Shown: in pieces, positions 34,101 to 44,708 of the stretch
How the letters are laid out: every line of letters starts with the position of its first letter
How positions within the stretch are numbered: the stretch's first letter is position 1
Source of the DNA: Corella eumyota
Taxonomy: Eukaryota; Chordata; Ascidiacea; Phlebobranchia; Corellidae
Direction: 5' to 3'
Length of the DNA stretch: 64,000 nucleotides
Assembly: GCA_963082875.1 (NCBI GenBank)
Contig: OY720102.1
Location: forward strand, 7,254,001-7,318,000
Made by a program: the position numbers and the translations under genes
Notes under the pieces: generated by a model
The model's input: only the letters and a program-made list of their open reading frames with translations
Told to the model about the DNA's origin: nothing
Database searches by the model: none

Positions 34101-36824
34101 GTTGCCGGACTCCGCGAAAGTGCATGTCATTGTGTGTAGAAGTGTTGTAATGAGTAATGCGTGGTCATGTGTTTATTTGTTAATTTGTGCGTACATAAAA
34201 AAACAAATAAAGCGTGTTAATCACGAAAATAAGTTTCTATTTTCTGAAAAAAACATACGGAACGCAATGATATAAAAATGTTGGTAACATTTTATTTTTT
34301 TCATTGCGTAGCAAAGCTATTAAATTTTTCTTTTTTGTACTTTGTAATTTTAAAACTTTTATAAATTAATTGTTAATAAAAATAGTAATTTTAAATGTAG
34401 GTTACTGATTTTAACGATCCATCCCTCACAGCCAAACAAGTCTGGCAAGAGAACTTTCCCAACGACAACAACGACAATCCTATGTAAGTACATAGAGGTG
34501 CCCAAATAAATCGCAAAATGTTAACAGTCAATATATATATTTTGTACTAATGTATTTTTAACGTAAAAAGGCCTACTTTGTACTTAATATTTAAAGCTGT
34601 TGTAAGCCCGACCAGTCTGGGGTTGGTTGCCTTAGTCGACTTAAAGAGTATTTCCGTGTTTAGTAATTTAAGGATAGGAAAAGTATCCCGGTCGAGTATT
34701 AGGTTATTTTACTATAAAAAAAATATTAGTAGCACAATACCCCTATATGTAGTGACCTAATATAAATGTAATTAAATAAATTAAAATTTCATGTATAATC
34801 CCATTTTTAATGAGTGTTATATTGTTATTCGAATACATATCCTGCCAAAGCTTATAATACAGTATTGCAAATGCCGAAGTCTTAAAACAATAAGCGCAAC
34901 GTCATCGGAAATACTTAAGATTTAATAATTTTATAATCGAATTAAACTCATTATTTTTTGTCATTAGCATTAGCCGTCTTTATACCAGCTCAGATTACGC
35001 GCCTTTCTTCATGTTGGCTGGCGTTACATCGGCGGATTTATCATACCGAGGAAACGTAAATATTTCTCTATCTTCACAAGCTAAATTTATTTATAAAGTT
35101 TTTGTACGTGAACTTTTTTTTCGTGCTTACAGTCTAAGAAAGATCCTAGGTATTTGATATCGCCTTATCCCGTCTACCACACTGCCTATGATACGTTCGA
35201 CTACGTTGACAGGTAAACTACATTTGATTTTCAACAACGTTTAATTTTTCATTAAAAAACATACAACCTAGTCTATATTCTCTTAAAATTTAAGATATTA
35301 AAACTGTCATGGTTAACAAATATATTAATATTTTGTAAAGCATTTAATCAAAATGTTATCCCTTTGGTGTAATACCGGCAGCATGGTGTGGGCAGTAGTC
35401 AGAACACTTGCTACACTACATAAGGTCGTGGGTTTAATCCCCATTGCTTTCATGCTCTACATCCTTAAGTAAGGTGCTGTGAACATTATAACACCTGCTG
35501 AGCCAGTACTTAATCAGCGATGAAATTATATTTTATAACATCCTGAACTGCCAAGGCAACTCAAGACTGGGTCGTGGTAACTAATGTTACTCTATGTTAA
35601 GGTCAAAAATTTGAAACCTTTCCACGTCGAGGATAAAGATAGAAAAAATAACTGTACATTACATATTATGACAAAAGACATGACTTACTTTTAAATCGTT
35701 TTCATTTAGGTTTGTAGACCCAGGATTTTTTGCCCACCAAGCAATTGCTCGTATAGCAGGTTCGGCAGTTCTTCTTCTTTCTGATTCGTTAATCATTCCA
35801 TTTTCCTTGTCCCCAATGAATGACTTTATTCAAGCTCAAATCCAGGCAACTGCAGATACTTTTGAAACACAATTTACAGCTAAAGGGATCACATTAGGTT
35901 AATATTTTGCTGAGCAAACATAAAAAATATGACTAAGTAGAAAACTATTCGATTTATGTTACCTAACTTTACTGTTTTTGTAATTTTTATATCTTAAATT
36001 ATTTGGTTTAATACGTGTGAAGTAAGCTTTAAAATGTTAATTTTAAATAGGGAATTTTTAATATTTATAAAAATACTTACTTTTTATGTATTACAGAATA
36101 TTTAAGAAAAGCAGGAACTGATTTTAAATCAGCAGTTGACTTAATGCAAGAATACATTGCAACCAAGTTGAATCGAAATGAGTAGCTATAAATTAAAACT
36201 ATATATGTTATTTATAAAAACAATGTTTGTCCACAGTCCCAAATATTTAATTTAATGTAAATATGAAATATTTATAAGCCAGTGTCGAAATAGTAAATGT
36301 TTAATAAAATAAATGTGGAAGAATTTTACTTTAAACCAGAGATTTAAAAATGGTAATCCAACTATAAAACACTTAAATACTACTAATGCTTATAAATTTT
36401 ATTTTGACTGTAGCCCGAAAAGTATAAACCTTGTCAACGAAAGACTTTTGAAGCTGGAAAAGGCCTTTATAGAGCCCAATGGTTTGCCCAACAAGAAACA
36501 ATTACGGTAACAAATGTCCTGAGTCAAATATACAATAATTTACTTAAAAATTGTTTAGGCCAGGTTTTGAATTTTCCGACACAATTATTAAAAATTTTAC
36601 CCTAAAATTACCTTTTTTTTGACAGCCATGTTTCTGGGTCTCCTGGTAGCCTTGATGACACAACTGGCTCCTTTCCTGGCATTCAAGATGCAATGTTTAA
36701 AATTTCTTCAGATCCCGATCAAGAAGGTCGTTGGGCAATTGTCGAACAGCAGCTTGCCATAGTAACCTACAGGCTAAATTTAGCCATCAAGTTGTTAAGA
36801 ATCGATGGATTACAAGTTTATTAG
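31122..36824 (+). CDS. Glutamate carboxypeptidase II-like M28 peptidase (FOLH1/NAALAD2 class)
   Basis: Fourteen exons: 31122-31336, 31754-32048, 32119-32326, 32560-32752, 32860-33014, 33527-33689, 33894-34092, 34401-34483, 34968-35055, 35133-35212, 35710-35897, 36097-36181, 36414-36506, 36626-36824; 747 residues (human FOLH1 750). Type II membrane protein: short cytoplasmic N-terminus, one helix at about 7-27, then an extracellular protease domain, PA-like insert and C-terminal helical domain. All zinc ligands are present: His373 (HRDSW), Asp383, Glu421 (SEEFG; Glu420 is the catalytic base), Asp449 and His549, each offset by 4 from human numbering. Family role: removal of C-terminal glutamate from peptides and folates. 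Exon 12 appears to end in a stop, but a GT two bases earlier joins an AG at 36413 and restores the conserved [16 protein letters not shown] block. Several S1' glutamate-recognition residues differ (see findings). Confidence 0.9.
31416..31698 (-). mobile_element. SINE family A, reverse
   Basis: Near full-length copy in intron 1 of the carboxypeptidase gene, with TTTGTATATATCTTTATCC at the left (tail) end and the head at 31698. Confidence 0.85.
33100..33480. repeat. Minisatellite of about 45-50 bp units in carboxypeptidase intron 5
   Basis: Seven to eight degenerate units of CAGTGGTATAATACTGAGCC followed by AAATGCATGCCCTATAA. Variants alternate GAGCCAAA and GAGTTAAAAGCAT, suggesting a higher-order two-unit period. 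Confidence 0.75.
35375..35650 (+). mobile_element. SINE family A, forward
   Basis: Near full-length, starting CCGGCAGCATGGTGTGG and ending CGAGGATAAAGATAG. It lies in the intron before the 35710 exon. Confidence 0.85.
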
Positions 36825-37911
36825 CTATTTATAACAAAACTCTTACATCCTAATATTTGTTTAATTCTCTTAGCCTTATTTCAGCAAAATGTAAAAATTT
36901 ATGTTACTAGTCTAATTAGAGCCTACAGCCAAACACGGAGCAGGCAAGAGCATACCAACAAGTATGTGTAAAATGTTTGGCAGTTGAAAGATACAAAATT
37001 TGTTGTATTATTCGTTTGTATTTGACTGCATGATTTTGCAAAATAAATTTTTAGTTCGGATTTGCAAGATATTTCTTATTTATTAGTTTAACCAGAATAA
37101 CAGTTTATTACCTTGGTGTATGCTTGTTGTTGAGATATGCTTATTCTTTTTAAACACACAAAATGATGTAGTTAATATATAAACAGGATTTAGATTCCGC
37201 TAATCTTGTCAGATTGTTTCAGCGCATCCATGAACCGCGTTTTTATAACACGTGACCAAAAAGTCGGAAGACAACATATTTTATTTTGTATATATATATT
37301 TATTTATTTTTATAAATTTTTTAAATTAATTGATTAAAAATAAATAATTAACAAATTTTAAGTTATAACTTTGTGAATTAATTAATATTATTGCGTGTAG
37401 GTTCTCGTGGCATATTGCCGAATTAAATGGTGGACATTACTCTGTTCTACAAAACCGCTGTAGCGATAACCAACGTGTCTGGCTTTTAATGGATTCATCT
37501 AACAACTAAAAGAAAAGCAATTTACATGTTAGAAAAAACTTTAAATAGGCGTAGTATTTTGGATTTTGGCTTGTATTATATAAGTGTTGCCTAAATAGAA
37601 CACTGTTATCTGTTTTATTCGACGTAAAACTAAGAGTTTGTATATTAGAACGTGAGTAAACTAAGTAATTATGGAAACAAATTTAAACGACATACATTTT
37701 TAAAATCACTAAAGTTATATTATTTTAATTTGGGTTAACGTAAGTTATTAAGCAATACAGTTGGTAAAAATAGGTTGTTTAAACATGCAGTTTTGTTAAA
37801 TTTTGATAGGCTATTGTCTGAATGGCTAAATATTAAGTTAGAACGAGCTTTATTTTTATTTTACAGTTTGTATAGTTTTTAAAATTAAGCAAATTGCTCC
37901 GACAACAGACA
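36825..37911. other. Intergenic region upstream of SLC30A7
   Basis: Mostly AT-rich. It contains one GC-richer island at 37388-37505 (listed separately). A TTTTATTTTACAG acceptor ending at 37866 lies 45 bp before the SLC30A7 ATG and may be a spliced-leader or 5' UTR splice site. Confidence 0.45.
37388..37498 (-). CDS. Candidate 36-residue small ORF with a strong acceptor upstream
   Basis: On the minus strand a very good acceptor (TTGCTTTTCTTTTAG, ending at 37506) is followed by seven bases and an ATG at 37498, opening 36 codons (MNPLKARHVGYRYSGF at the N-terminus) to a TAA. Base composition is clearly less AT-rich than the flanks. The protein is basic and not recognised. The same stretch also reads open on the plus strand for 37 codons after a GTGTAG acceptor-like site, and in a second minus frame, so strand and coding status are uncertain. 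It could be a tiny SL-trans-spliced gene, a terminal exon or a non-coding RNA. Confidence 0.25.
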   Translation of the reverse strand: MNPLKARHVGYRYSGFVEQSNVHHLIRQYATRTYTQ

Positions 37912-38976
37912 ATGTTGCCTGTTAATCACAAAGATGGGGAATACAAGCCCGGAGTCAGCTTTTTCTCGAAGTTAAAAGGCTGGATCAGCACTGTGATATA
38001 TGACGAAAGTTCCAGAAACATTTTGATGTTCTTGTTACTGAATTTCTCGTTTGCTTTTGTTGAACTTTTGTGGGGTATTTGGAGCAACAGCTTAGGACTA
38101 ATATCAGATTCATTTCACATGTTTTTTGATTGTACAGCTTTGCTCGCTGGGTTAGCAGCTTCAGTCGTCGCAAAGTGGAAATCAAATGACAGATTCTCTT
38201 ATGGTTATGTGCGGGCCGAGGTTCTCGCTGGTTTTATTAATGCACTTTTTCTTTTATTCATTTCATTTTTCATTATTTCGGAGGCCATTGAAAGACTTGT
38301 CGAGCCCCCTGAAGTAAAGCATGAACGTTTGTTAATTGTCTCAATTCTTGGATTTATAGTAAATATGGTTGGAATTTTTGTATTTCATGGACACGGTCAT
38401 CACGGCCACAGTCACGGTCACGATCACGGTCATTCCCACCATGTGCATTCTCACAACCATGTACATGATCATGGACACTCACATAACCATCACGACCATG
38501 ATCACATTCACGAGCATACTCCTGAGTCATCACAGAGCCAAATTCTTCACAGCGTGTTTTTACACATCCTAGCAGATACCTTAGGTAGTGCAGGTGTGAT
38601 TGTGTCCACGCTTTTAATGCACTATTTTGGCTGGATGATTGCCGATCCCATTTGCTCACTCATGATAGGCGGGTTAATTGCCATAAGCGTGATACCACTT
38701 CTACAAGACTCTGTTGGTATCCTTATGCAAAGAACACCAAAACAACTTGACCACTCTGTTCACAACTGCCACCAAAAGGTCATGCAGTTGGAGGGGGTAT
38801 ACAGAATTCACGAGCCACATTTTTGGACTCTATGTTCTGACGTGTATGTTGGTACAATAAAAATACAAATAGCGCCCAATGCAAATCCGGGTTATATACA
38901 AAACCAAGTCCATCTTATATATGCCAGTATTGGAGTAAGGGAATTGTATGTTCAAATTGATTTTCCAGTATCATAG
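37912..38976 (+). CDS. SLC30A7: Zinc transporter ZnT7 (intronless)
   Basis: Single-exon ORF of 354 residues from ATG 37912. This start is chosen because MLPVNHKDGEYKP parallels the vertebrate start; the open frame upstream has no ATG. It is a cation diffusion facilitator with six predicted membrane helices. The helix-2 and helix-5 zinc-site residues are visible in SDSFHMFFD and HILADTLGS (HxxxD). The cytosolic loop between helices 4 and 5 is a His-rich run (about residues 157-202) built from HGHSH and HDHGHSH repeats. The C-terminal domain FWTLCSDVYVGTIKIQI..VRELYVQIDF is near identical to ZnT7. ZnT7 moves zinc from cytosol into the early secretory pathway. The vertebrate gene is multi-exon, so intron loss or retroposition is likely here. 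Confidence 0.94.
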   Translation: MLPVNHKDGEYKPGVSFFSKLKGWISTVIYDESSRNILMFLLLNFSFAFVELLWGIWSNSLGLISDSFHMFFDCTALLAGLAASVVAKWKSNDRFSYGYVRAEVLAGFINALFLLFISFFIISEAIERLVEPPEVKHERLLIVSILGFIVNMVGIFVFHGHGHHGHSHGHDHGHSHHVHSHNHVHDHGHSHNHHDHDHIHEHTPESSQSQILHSVFLHILADTLGSAGVIVSTLLMHYFGWMIADPICSLMIGGLIAISVIPLLQDSVGILMQRTPKQLDHSVHNCHQKVMQLEGVYRIHEPHFWTLCSDVYVGTIKIQIAPNANPGYIQNQVHLIYASIGVRELYVQIDFPVS

Positions 38977-40353
38977 TAGCTGCTTTAATTGTTTTATACT
39001 CAAAGAATAATTTAAAATCATAGTAGAAGCGTTCATATAGTAGACTTTTTTTTAAGTTTTTAGAAAATTATGAGAATTATAATATAAACAAATTGTATTT
39101 ATTTCTTAGATATTATTAAATGCATTATTGTATAGTAGTTTGTGTCTTAATTATTTTTAAAATTTGTCTTGACTATATCTATTTTTTTAATTCAGTGGCA
39201 TCAAAGCACGATATCCACGTTAAATTGGTAAAAAAATACTTTAAATTATTTTTTAATACCCATAACATATAAAGTAAAACACTTTTGCCCATTATTGTCA
39301 ATTGCGTATGGTGTTTTGATTTTATTAAACCGGTGTCAATTTTTTTTTACATTTTTTACACTGTATAAATGGATAGTAAAATTTACTTACTACTTTAGTA
39401 AAACAATCATATCTTTAAAAGTACATATGAATTAAAGAAATCCTTCTAAAAGTTGCTAGATTTGTTAAATTAAACCGAAATGTGTAGTGTTTTATTTGCT
39501 AAAACAAACAATAACCTACTATTCTTACATCCTGTTAATATTGTGCCAACTCTATTTGTATTTCAGTTTTAATGTTATAATACCTACATAATTGTTAACA
39601 ATTCTCTTTTTGCTTTGGTTGAATTTCGATATTTTATTGTTATAATGGCCCTTATGTGCAATGAATTATATGAGTACTGGCCTTTTATATGATAACGTAT
39701 AACATATTATTATTATTTGTAAAAATTGGCCTATTCTTAGGTAAATGCTTTTATTAGTTAACTAGCAAATTAAAACTAGTAAAATTCTTAATTTATTTGA
39801 AACAAAAAACAGTTTATATTGCAATTATATAACAAATTGTTTTTTTTGTGTTTTTAATTTATCGTTTTTCAAATGTTGAAATTTTTTGCTCATTGCAGTA
39901 ATCTGGTTATTTTCTTAATAAGTTCTTAATTTCCTCGAGATTTAAATAATAACGAAGCTGTACTGATCTATCTTCTTGCCACAAAATAATTTTCCAATAG
40001 AAATTATCCTGTCAAACTACCACAATATTAATGTTGTGGCGATAATTCAATTACTTTGGCAATGTTTCTAAAAACCAAAATACCGGTTAAAGTTATATAT
40101 AAAGCCCCATATTGGCCAAAATATTGTAAATGTAATTATTATAATTTCATTTTTGCTTTGTGTAAAAACAATGCCATTGTAAAATGGATTTAAATTTAAA
40201 CCATGACAGACAATATACTGTTACAATAATAATTTTCAAATGCTTGTTTAAAATACTAGGCACAAATTTAATTCTTTTGCCTTGTGATTTTGTATTAATT
40301 TTTTGCCGGTGTTCATTTTAGATAGGCTTGTTTAAATTAGGGCAACTGACTAA
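38977..40353. other. Intergenic gap, SLC30A7 to ACBD3
   Basis: 1.38 kb, AT-rich, no ORF of note and no copy of the repeat families described here. It holds the SLC30A7 3' UTR and the ACBD3 promoter; I see nothing else in it. Confidence 0.4.
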
Positions 40354-42492
40354 ATGGCTGCTGAAGTAGAATCGGTTACGGAAAAAATTGACAAAATAGA
40401 GATCGTCGAAAATGGAAAAGATGACGAAGACACGTACTGGGGGTTCTCTCTCTTTGAGGCTTTTAAAATGGCAATAAAATTTTACAAAGGTAAGTGCAAA
40501 CATTTATATTTTGTTTTATTCTACCGTCTACTTACTTAAAATTTATTAAAATTGAACTTCTTTAAAAAGATCTTACCAGTTTAAAATTTCATCATTTTTT
40601 TTTTGTATATATCTTTATCCCCGATGTGGGAAGGTCAAATGCGCGACCTTAACATAGAGTATCATAAAAATTTTTTGCTTGCTTGATAGTTATTGTGCTG
40701 GCTCAGCAGGAGTTCATACCAGTTATAGCGCTTTTACTCAAGGGTGCTACAGCTTGCGAGCAGTGGGAATTTGACCCACGACCTCATGGTGGTGTAGCAA
40801 GTGTTGTTACCACTACACTATGCTGCCTGTATCACTGCTATATATATATACTGTTTGTGGTGGGCAGGTTAATTATTGCTGGCAAATATTAGCTGAAAGT
40901 TGCAACCATTTTACAGCAATTAAAAATCTGACCGTAGTTTGGGTTATCAACTTGTATGTTACAATATTGCTAATTTGCATAACTGTAAAACTTGTATAAG
41001 GTTAATTACAAACAAAAATACAAGAACGGCATCTAAAATATTTCATGTTGGTTTATAAATTATTTATCGACAGAAAATGAAGGAAAGAGAACCTTTAACA
41101 TGGAATACGATGATAAAGTTTACCTATCAGCTTTAACCAAGCAAGTATCACACGGACCTCTGAGCTCACAAACTGAACTACCTGATATCGGATATCTTGA
41201 CATGTTTGGCCACGATAAAAGGTAAAGAATTTTATAATTGGATATGCAGCGAAAAATACAAGTCTAAAAAAAATGATGTGAAATTTATTCTTATTTATAT
41301 ACTATTGGTGCTTGGTTGACGATTCAATTTTAACGCTTTTAAAATAAAAAAGCTAGTAATTGTGGTGCGCATGTAAATTATCACAGGCATTAAAACTACT
41401 TGTAAGTTGCGACAATATTATGGCAATCAAAATTGTCTGGCAGAGTGGTGTTGTGGTCAGAACACCAGGTCCTGGGATCGATCCCAACTGCTGTCATGCT
41501 GTAGCACCCTTAAGTAGACACTATAAATGGTATCTTGCTAAACCAACATTTAATCAGCAGCTTAATTATCAGTAAATTGTAATCAATAGTATTCCAAAAT
41601 GTAAAATGCAACTCGAGACTAGGTCGGGGTAACTGATGTTACTTTATGTTTAGGTTGTAAAGTTCGATTTTCCCACATTGAGGATAAAGATAAAAAAAAT
41701 GGTTATGTTTTTTCTATAGGGCTTATTGTTTACATAAATAAAAATCTAGAAAATTTTTATATTAGGAGAGTATGGGAGTCGTTGGGCGATGTTTCTTCAA
41801 ACGACGCTAGAAGAAAGTTTATAGAAAAAATAAAAACGAGCGTACCTGTTTTTGCTCCGTTTATGATTGCTCATCAAAAAGAAAAAGAAGAGAAAGAATT
41901 AAAAAGGTAAAATAGTATTTTACAAAATTTTTTTTTAAATTTTTTTTTTTTTTATGTTTTTTTGATTTCTTAGGAAAAAAGAGGAAGAGGCTGCGAGAAA
42001 ACTCGAAGAAGAAAATAAATTAAGAGAGGAGGAAGAAAGAAAAAGAACAGAACTCATTGCTCAGCAAATGGCTGAAGAAAAAAGAGTTAAAAATGAACAA
42101 GAACAACAAAAGTAAACAGCATTTTATCATTTTTTTATGCTCGATTTTTAATTTTAAGTTTATAGCTTCAATTTTTTTTTGAAAATGTAATTTTTTGGTA
42201 TTTACTTGTTAGGCAGCAAATAATGACAGCCTTAAATGCGCAAACACAAGCTCAATTTCAACAATACGCTGCACAGCAATACCCAGGCAACCCCGAGCAG
42301 GCAAGTGATTTAAATTTCAAAAAAATCACAAAAATATAAAACTTACCGTAAAAATATTTTTTTGTTTTTTCTAATAGCAAGCAGTCTTGATCAGCCATCT
42401 ACAGGAACAACACTATCAACAATACATGAATTTGTATCTGCAACAGCAGCAGCAACAACAACAAAAACAAGAAGAAGCACAGACAACTCCCC

Positions 42493-42524
<32 letters not shown>

Positions 42525-44708
42525 CCGTCTAATGATGCAAAAGCAAATGAATCCGATTCTACTGAAAGTGAAAGTTCTGAAGGTAAATTAGTGATAATAA
42601 TACGGTTGTTAAGGTCCTAAATACCTTACATCTTAACATAATTTGGCCACTCTTTTTTTATCCATATCACCTCGAGGTTATGGTTTCTGTATTTTTATTT
42701 GGAAAGGGTGTGCAGTCAGGACATATGTGATACATCTTCGAATGCGGGGCTCAAGGTTGAAGTGTGACATTGTTGCATGTCAAACCTGTGACCTATTAGC
42801 CCGTAGTTTAATGCCATGACCACTTAACCACACTAGCACTTAACCATTACATGTCTGCATTTATTCTATTTATAATGGAGCTTAGTGGAAGGTATATATG
42901 TCCAATTTATAAGCCTACAAAATAAAAAAACTGCTGTTTGTGGTGCACGGTGATATTGTCTTAGGCAAATATTAGTTGAAAATTGCAACCATATTATGAC
43001 AATTAAAATTCCGACTGTGGGGTTGGATATCGCTAGTATATTTAAAAAAGACATTATCACCCTTAAAAATATTTCAGTTTCTGTGCCCAAAATTGCCGAC
43101 CCCTCCTTATGGACCCGACCCCAAATAGATGAATTTAAAACCCAGATAAAGAGGGATCCTGAGTCTGTTATCAACGTGGGAAGAGGGGAAGTCGTCACTG
43201 TGAGAGTTCCAACTCATGAAGAAGGTAACTTGAGTCGAGTTTTAGTAAAACTTAAGTCATTTTACCTCTAAATACAACACTTTAAAACATTTAACAGATA
43301 TGCACTTGTGTCTTAAATATAAATGTATTAGTTTTTATACAATTAACAATAATATGAAATTTCAAACTTTAAAATAATAGAATAGTTATAGTTCCTTAAA
43401 AAATTGTTGTTGGGTTTTAGGAGCTTATGTTTTCTGGGAGTTTGCGACAGATTATTATGACCTTGGATTCGGAGTTCATTTTGAGTGGTCAGAACCAAGC
43501 AGTGATCAGAGGGTTTCTGTACAAGTCGGTGAAAGCTCTGACGAAGACACTGACGAAGGTACAAAAAATTTTTCCAACATTTTTTTAATGTCTTACATAG
43601 TAATGAACACAGAATGTCTACAAAAAGCCTTCGTCAAATATCAAAAAATTTTTTGTCAGTCTTTGGCCTTTCTTGCCTGTATAGATTAATTTTTTTTTAT
43701 ATCGCCTTAAGGTGATAGGTTTTTGTATTTTTATTAGGTAAGAGTGTACTGTAGTAATGCATTTTAAGGCTATTCCCGAGCTCCGAGCTTAAAGGCAAAT
43801 AGTTTGGCATTGGTGCGGCCCGAAACCTTTTGGCTTGTAGTCTGACGCTATATCCGCTATATCACAATACCAAAGGTGGGCACCAAATCGTTAATGCGTT
43901 AAACGTTAAATAACGAAGTTGAATTTTTTGTTAAAAGTTAACTTTTAAGTTAATTTTAAAAATCGTTATCGGACCTGTTAACTTTCGTTAAATTGTACTT
44001 CCGTTAAATTAAGCCCGTTAACTCAATATTTTACAAGTAAATCCATGGTAATATAAGGAATATATATGTTTAATATCGCCGTTTATCCGGTTTAAACGTT
44101 GCAATTTTTAAACGATGTAAGTAATTACTATCCGGCCACTGTTATTTGGGCATTAGGCCTGTGCCAGTTTTAAAAACTTCTTCTCAACCATTTTCGTCTA
44201 GTTAAAACATCGATTAAGAAAAAAAAACATTTTTTTTATAAAAAAGGTAATTTCTTTGTTTGTTTTAATTAAATTTTAACGTTAACGTTCAATGATAACT
44301 TCCGTTACATTTGGTTTAATTTAACGAAAAAACGTTAGCGAAGTTACTGTATTGTGTATCGAATAACCATTTAACGAAGTTACTTTTTCGATTAACTGTG
44401 GCCACCTATGCGCAATACACAACTATTTTAATAAATTTTAAGAAGTACCAATCACTAGTTTTTGAATTCCACCCAAATTTAGAATTCCCTGTTTTGTAGA
44501 AGGTGGTGATTTAGAGAGGGGCTCTGGTGGCGAAGATCGACCGCCAGTTGACGAAGTTGTCCCCGTGTATCGACGTGAAAGTCACACCGAGGTTCACGCC
44601 GGCTCACACCGCTACCCCGGCCGCGGCGTCTACCTTCTTAAATTTGACAATAGCTACTCACTGTGGCGGTCCAAAACCCTCTACTACCGGGTTTACTACA
44701 CAAGATAA
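40354..44708 (+). CDS. ACBD3: ACBD3 (GCP60), Golgi acyl-CoA-binding and GOLD-domain protein
   Basis: Nine exons: 40354-40489, 41074-41221, 41766-41906, 41974-42111, 42213-42300, 42378-42582, 43078-43224, 43421-43558 and 44500-44708; 449 residues. Domains in order: ACBP-like (about 27-130, with [18 protein letters not shown] and FMIAH), charged coiled coil (about 132-188), Gln-rich region with poly-Q runs (about 215-265), acidic linker, and C-terminal GOLD domain (about 286-449, with [21 protein letters not shown] and the final [23 protein letters not shown]). ACBD3 is a peripheral Golgi scaffold that binds giantin, PI4KB and others. The intron after exon 5 starts with GC (CAG then gcaagt), a consensus GC-AG intron. 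Introns hold two SINE A copies, three repeat B copies, two SINE C copies and an hAT-like MITE. Confidence 0.93.
40595..40829 (-). mobile_element. SINE family A, reverse, internally deleted
   Basis: Tail at 40595, head at 40829, with about 70 bp of the central body missing. ACBD3 intron 1. Confidence 0.82.
40846..40960 (+). repeat. Dispersed repeat B, copy 3 (5'-truncated)
   Basis: CTGTTTGTGGTGGGCAGG, GCAAATATTAGCTGAAAGTT, TTTGGGTTATCAACTTGTATG. It sits only 16 bp after a SINE A copy in ACBD3 intron 1. Confidence 0.6.
41335..41437 (+). repeat. Dispersed repeat B, copy 4 (3'-truncated by a SINE)
   Basis: Matches the repeat B core up to GGCAATCAAAATTG, where SINE A (41438-41699) begins. Its right end is replaced by the SINE. 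Confidence 0.6.
41438..41699 (+). mobile_element. SINE family A, forward
   Basis: Near full-length; head TGGCAGAGTGGTGTTGTGG, tail TTGAGGATAAAGATAAAAA. It is inserted at the end of a repeat B copy in ACBD3 intron 2. Confidence 0.82.
42655..42842 (-). mobile_element. Second tRNA-like SINE (family C), copy 1
   Basis: Read on the minus strand, the right end has an A-box-like TGGTTAAGTGG and a B-box-like GGTCACAGGTTTGACA. The left part (ATCACCTCGAGGTTATGG) is shared with the copy at 43692-43865. It is distinct from family A. ACBD3 intron 6. Confidence 0.5.
42876..43040 (+). repeat. Dispersed repeat B, copy 5, abutting an ACBD3 acceptor
   Basis: Full-length copy from ATAATGGAGCTTAGTGG to TTGGATATCGCTAGTAT. 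It ends about 37 bp before the exon 7 acceptor of ACBD3 (AG at 43077). Confidence 0.65.
43692..43865 (-). mobile_element. Second tRNA-like SINE (family C), copy 2
   Basis: On the minus strand, TATAGCGGATATAGCGTCAG (A-box side) and AAGGTTTCGGGCCGCACC (B-box side) are visible. The body shares ATCGCCTTAAGGTGATAGG with copy 1. It directly abuts the hAT-like MITE in ACBD3 intron 8. Confidence 0.5.
43871..44410. mobile_element. hAT-like MITE in ACBD3 intron 8
   Basis: Terminal inverted repeats CAAAGGTGGGCAC (left) and CATAGGTGGCCAC (right, reversed) bound 540 bp. Flanking octamers CACAATAC (43863-43870) and CGCAATAC (44411-44418) match at 7 of 8, as expected for an old 8-bp hAT target duplication. 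The interior is full of GTTAACG-type motifs and has no transposase ORF. Confidence 0.75.

Noticed and set aside
37894-37911. Six extra codons upstream of SLC30A7
   Set aside because: They rely on a TTG start. The ATG at 37912 aligns with the vertebrate N-terminus.
40683-40892. 69-codon plus-strand ORF
   Set aside because: It lies wholly in a reverse SINE and the adjoining repeat B; no splice context.
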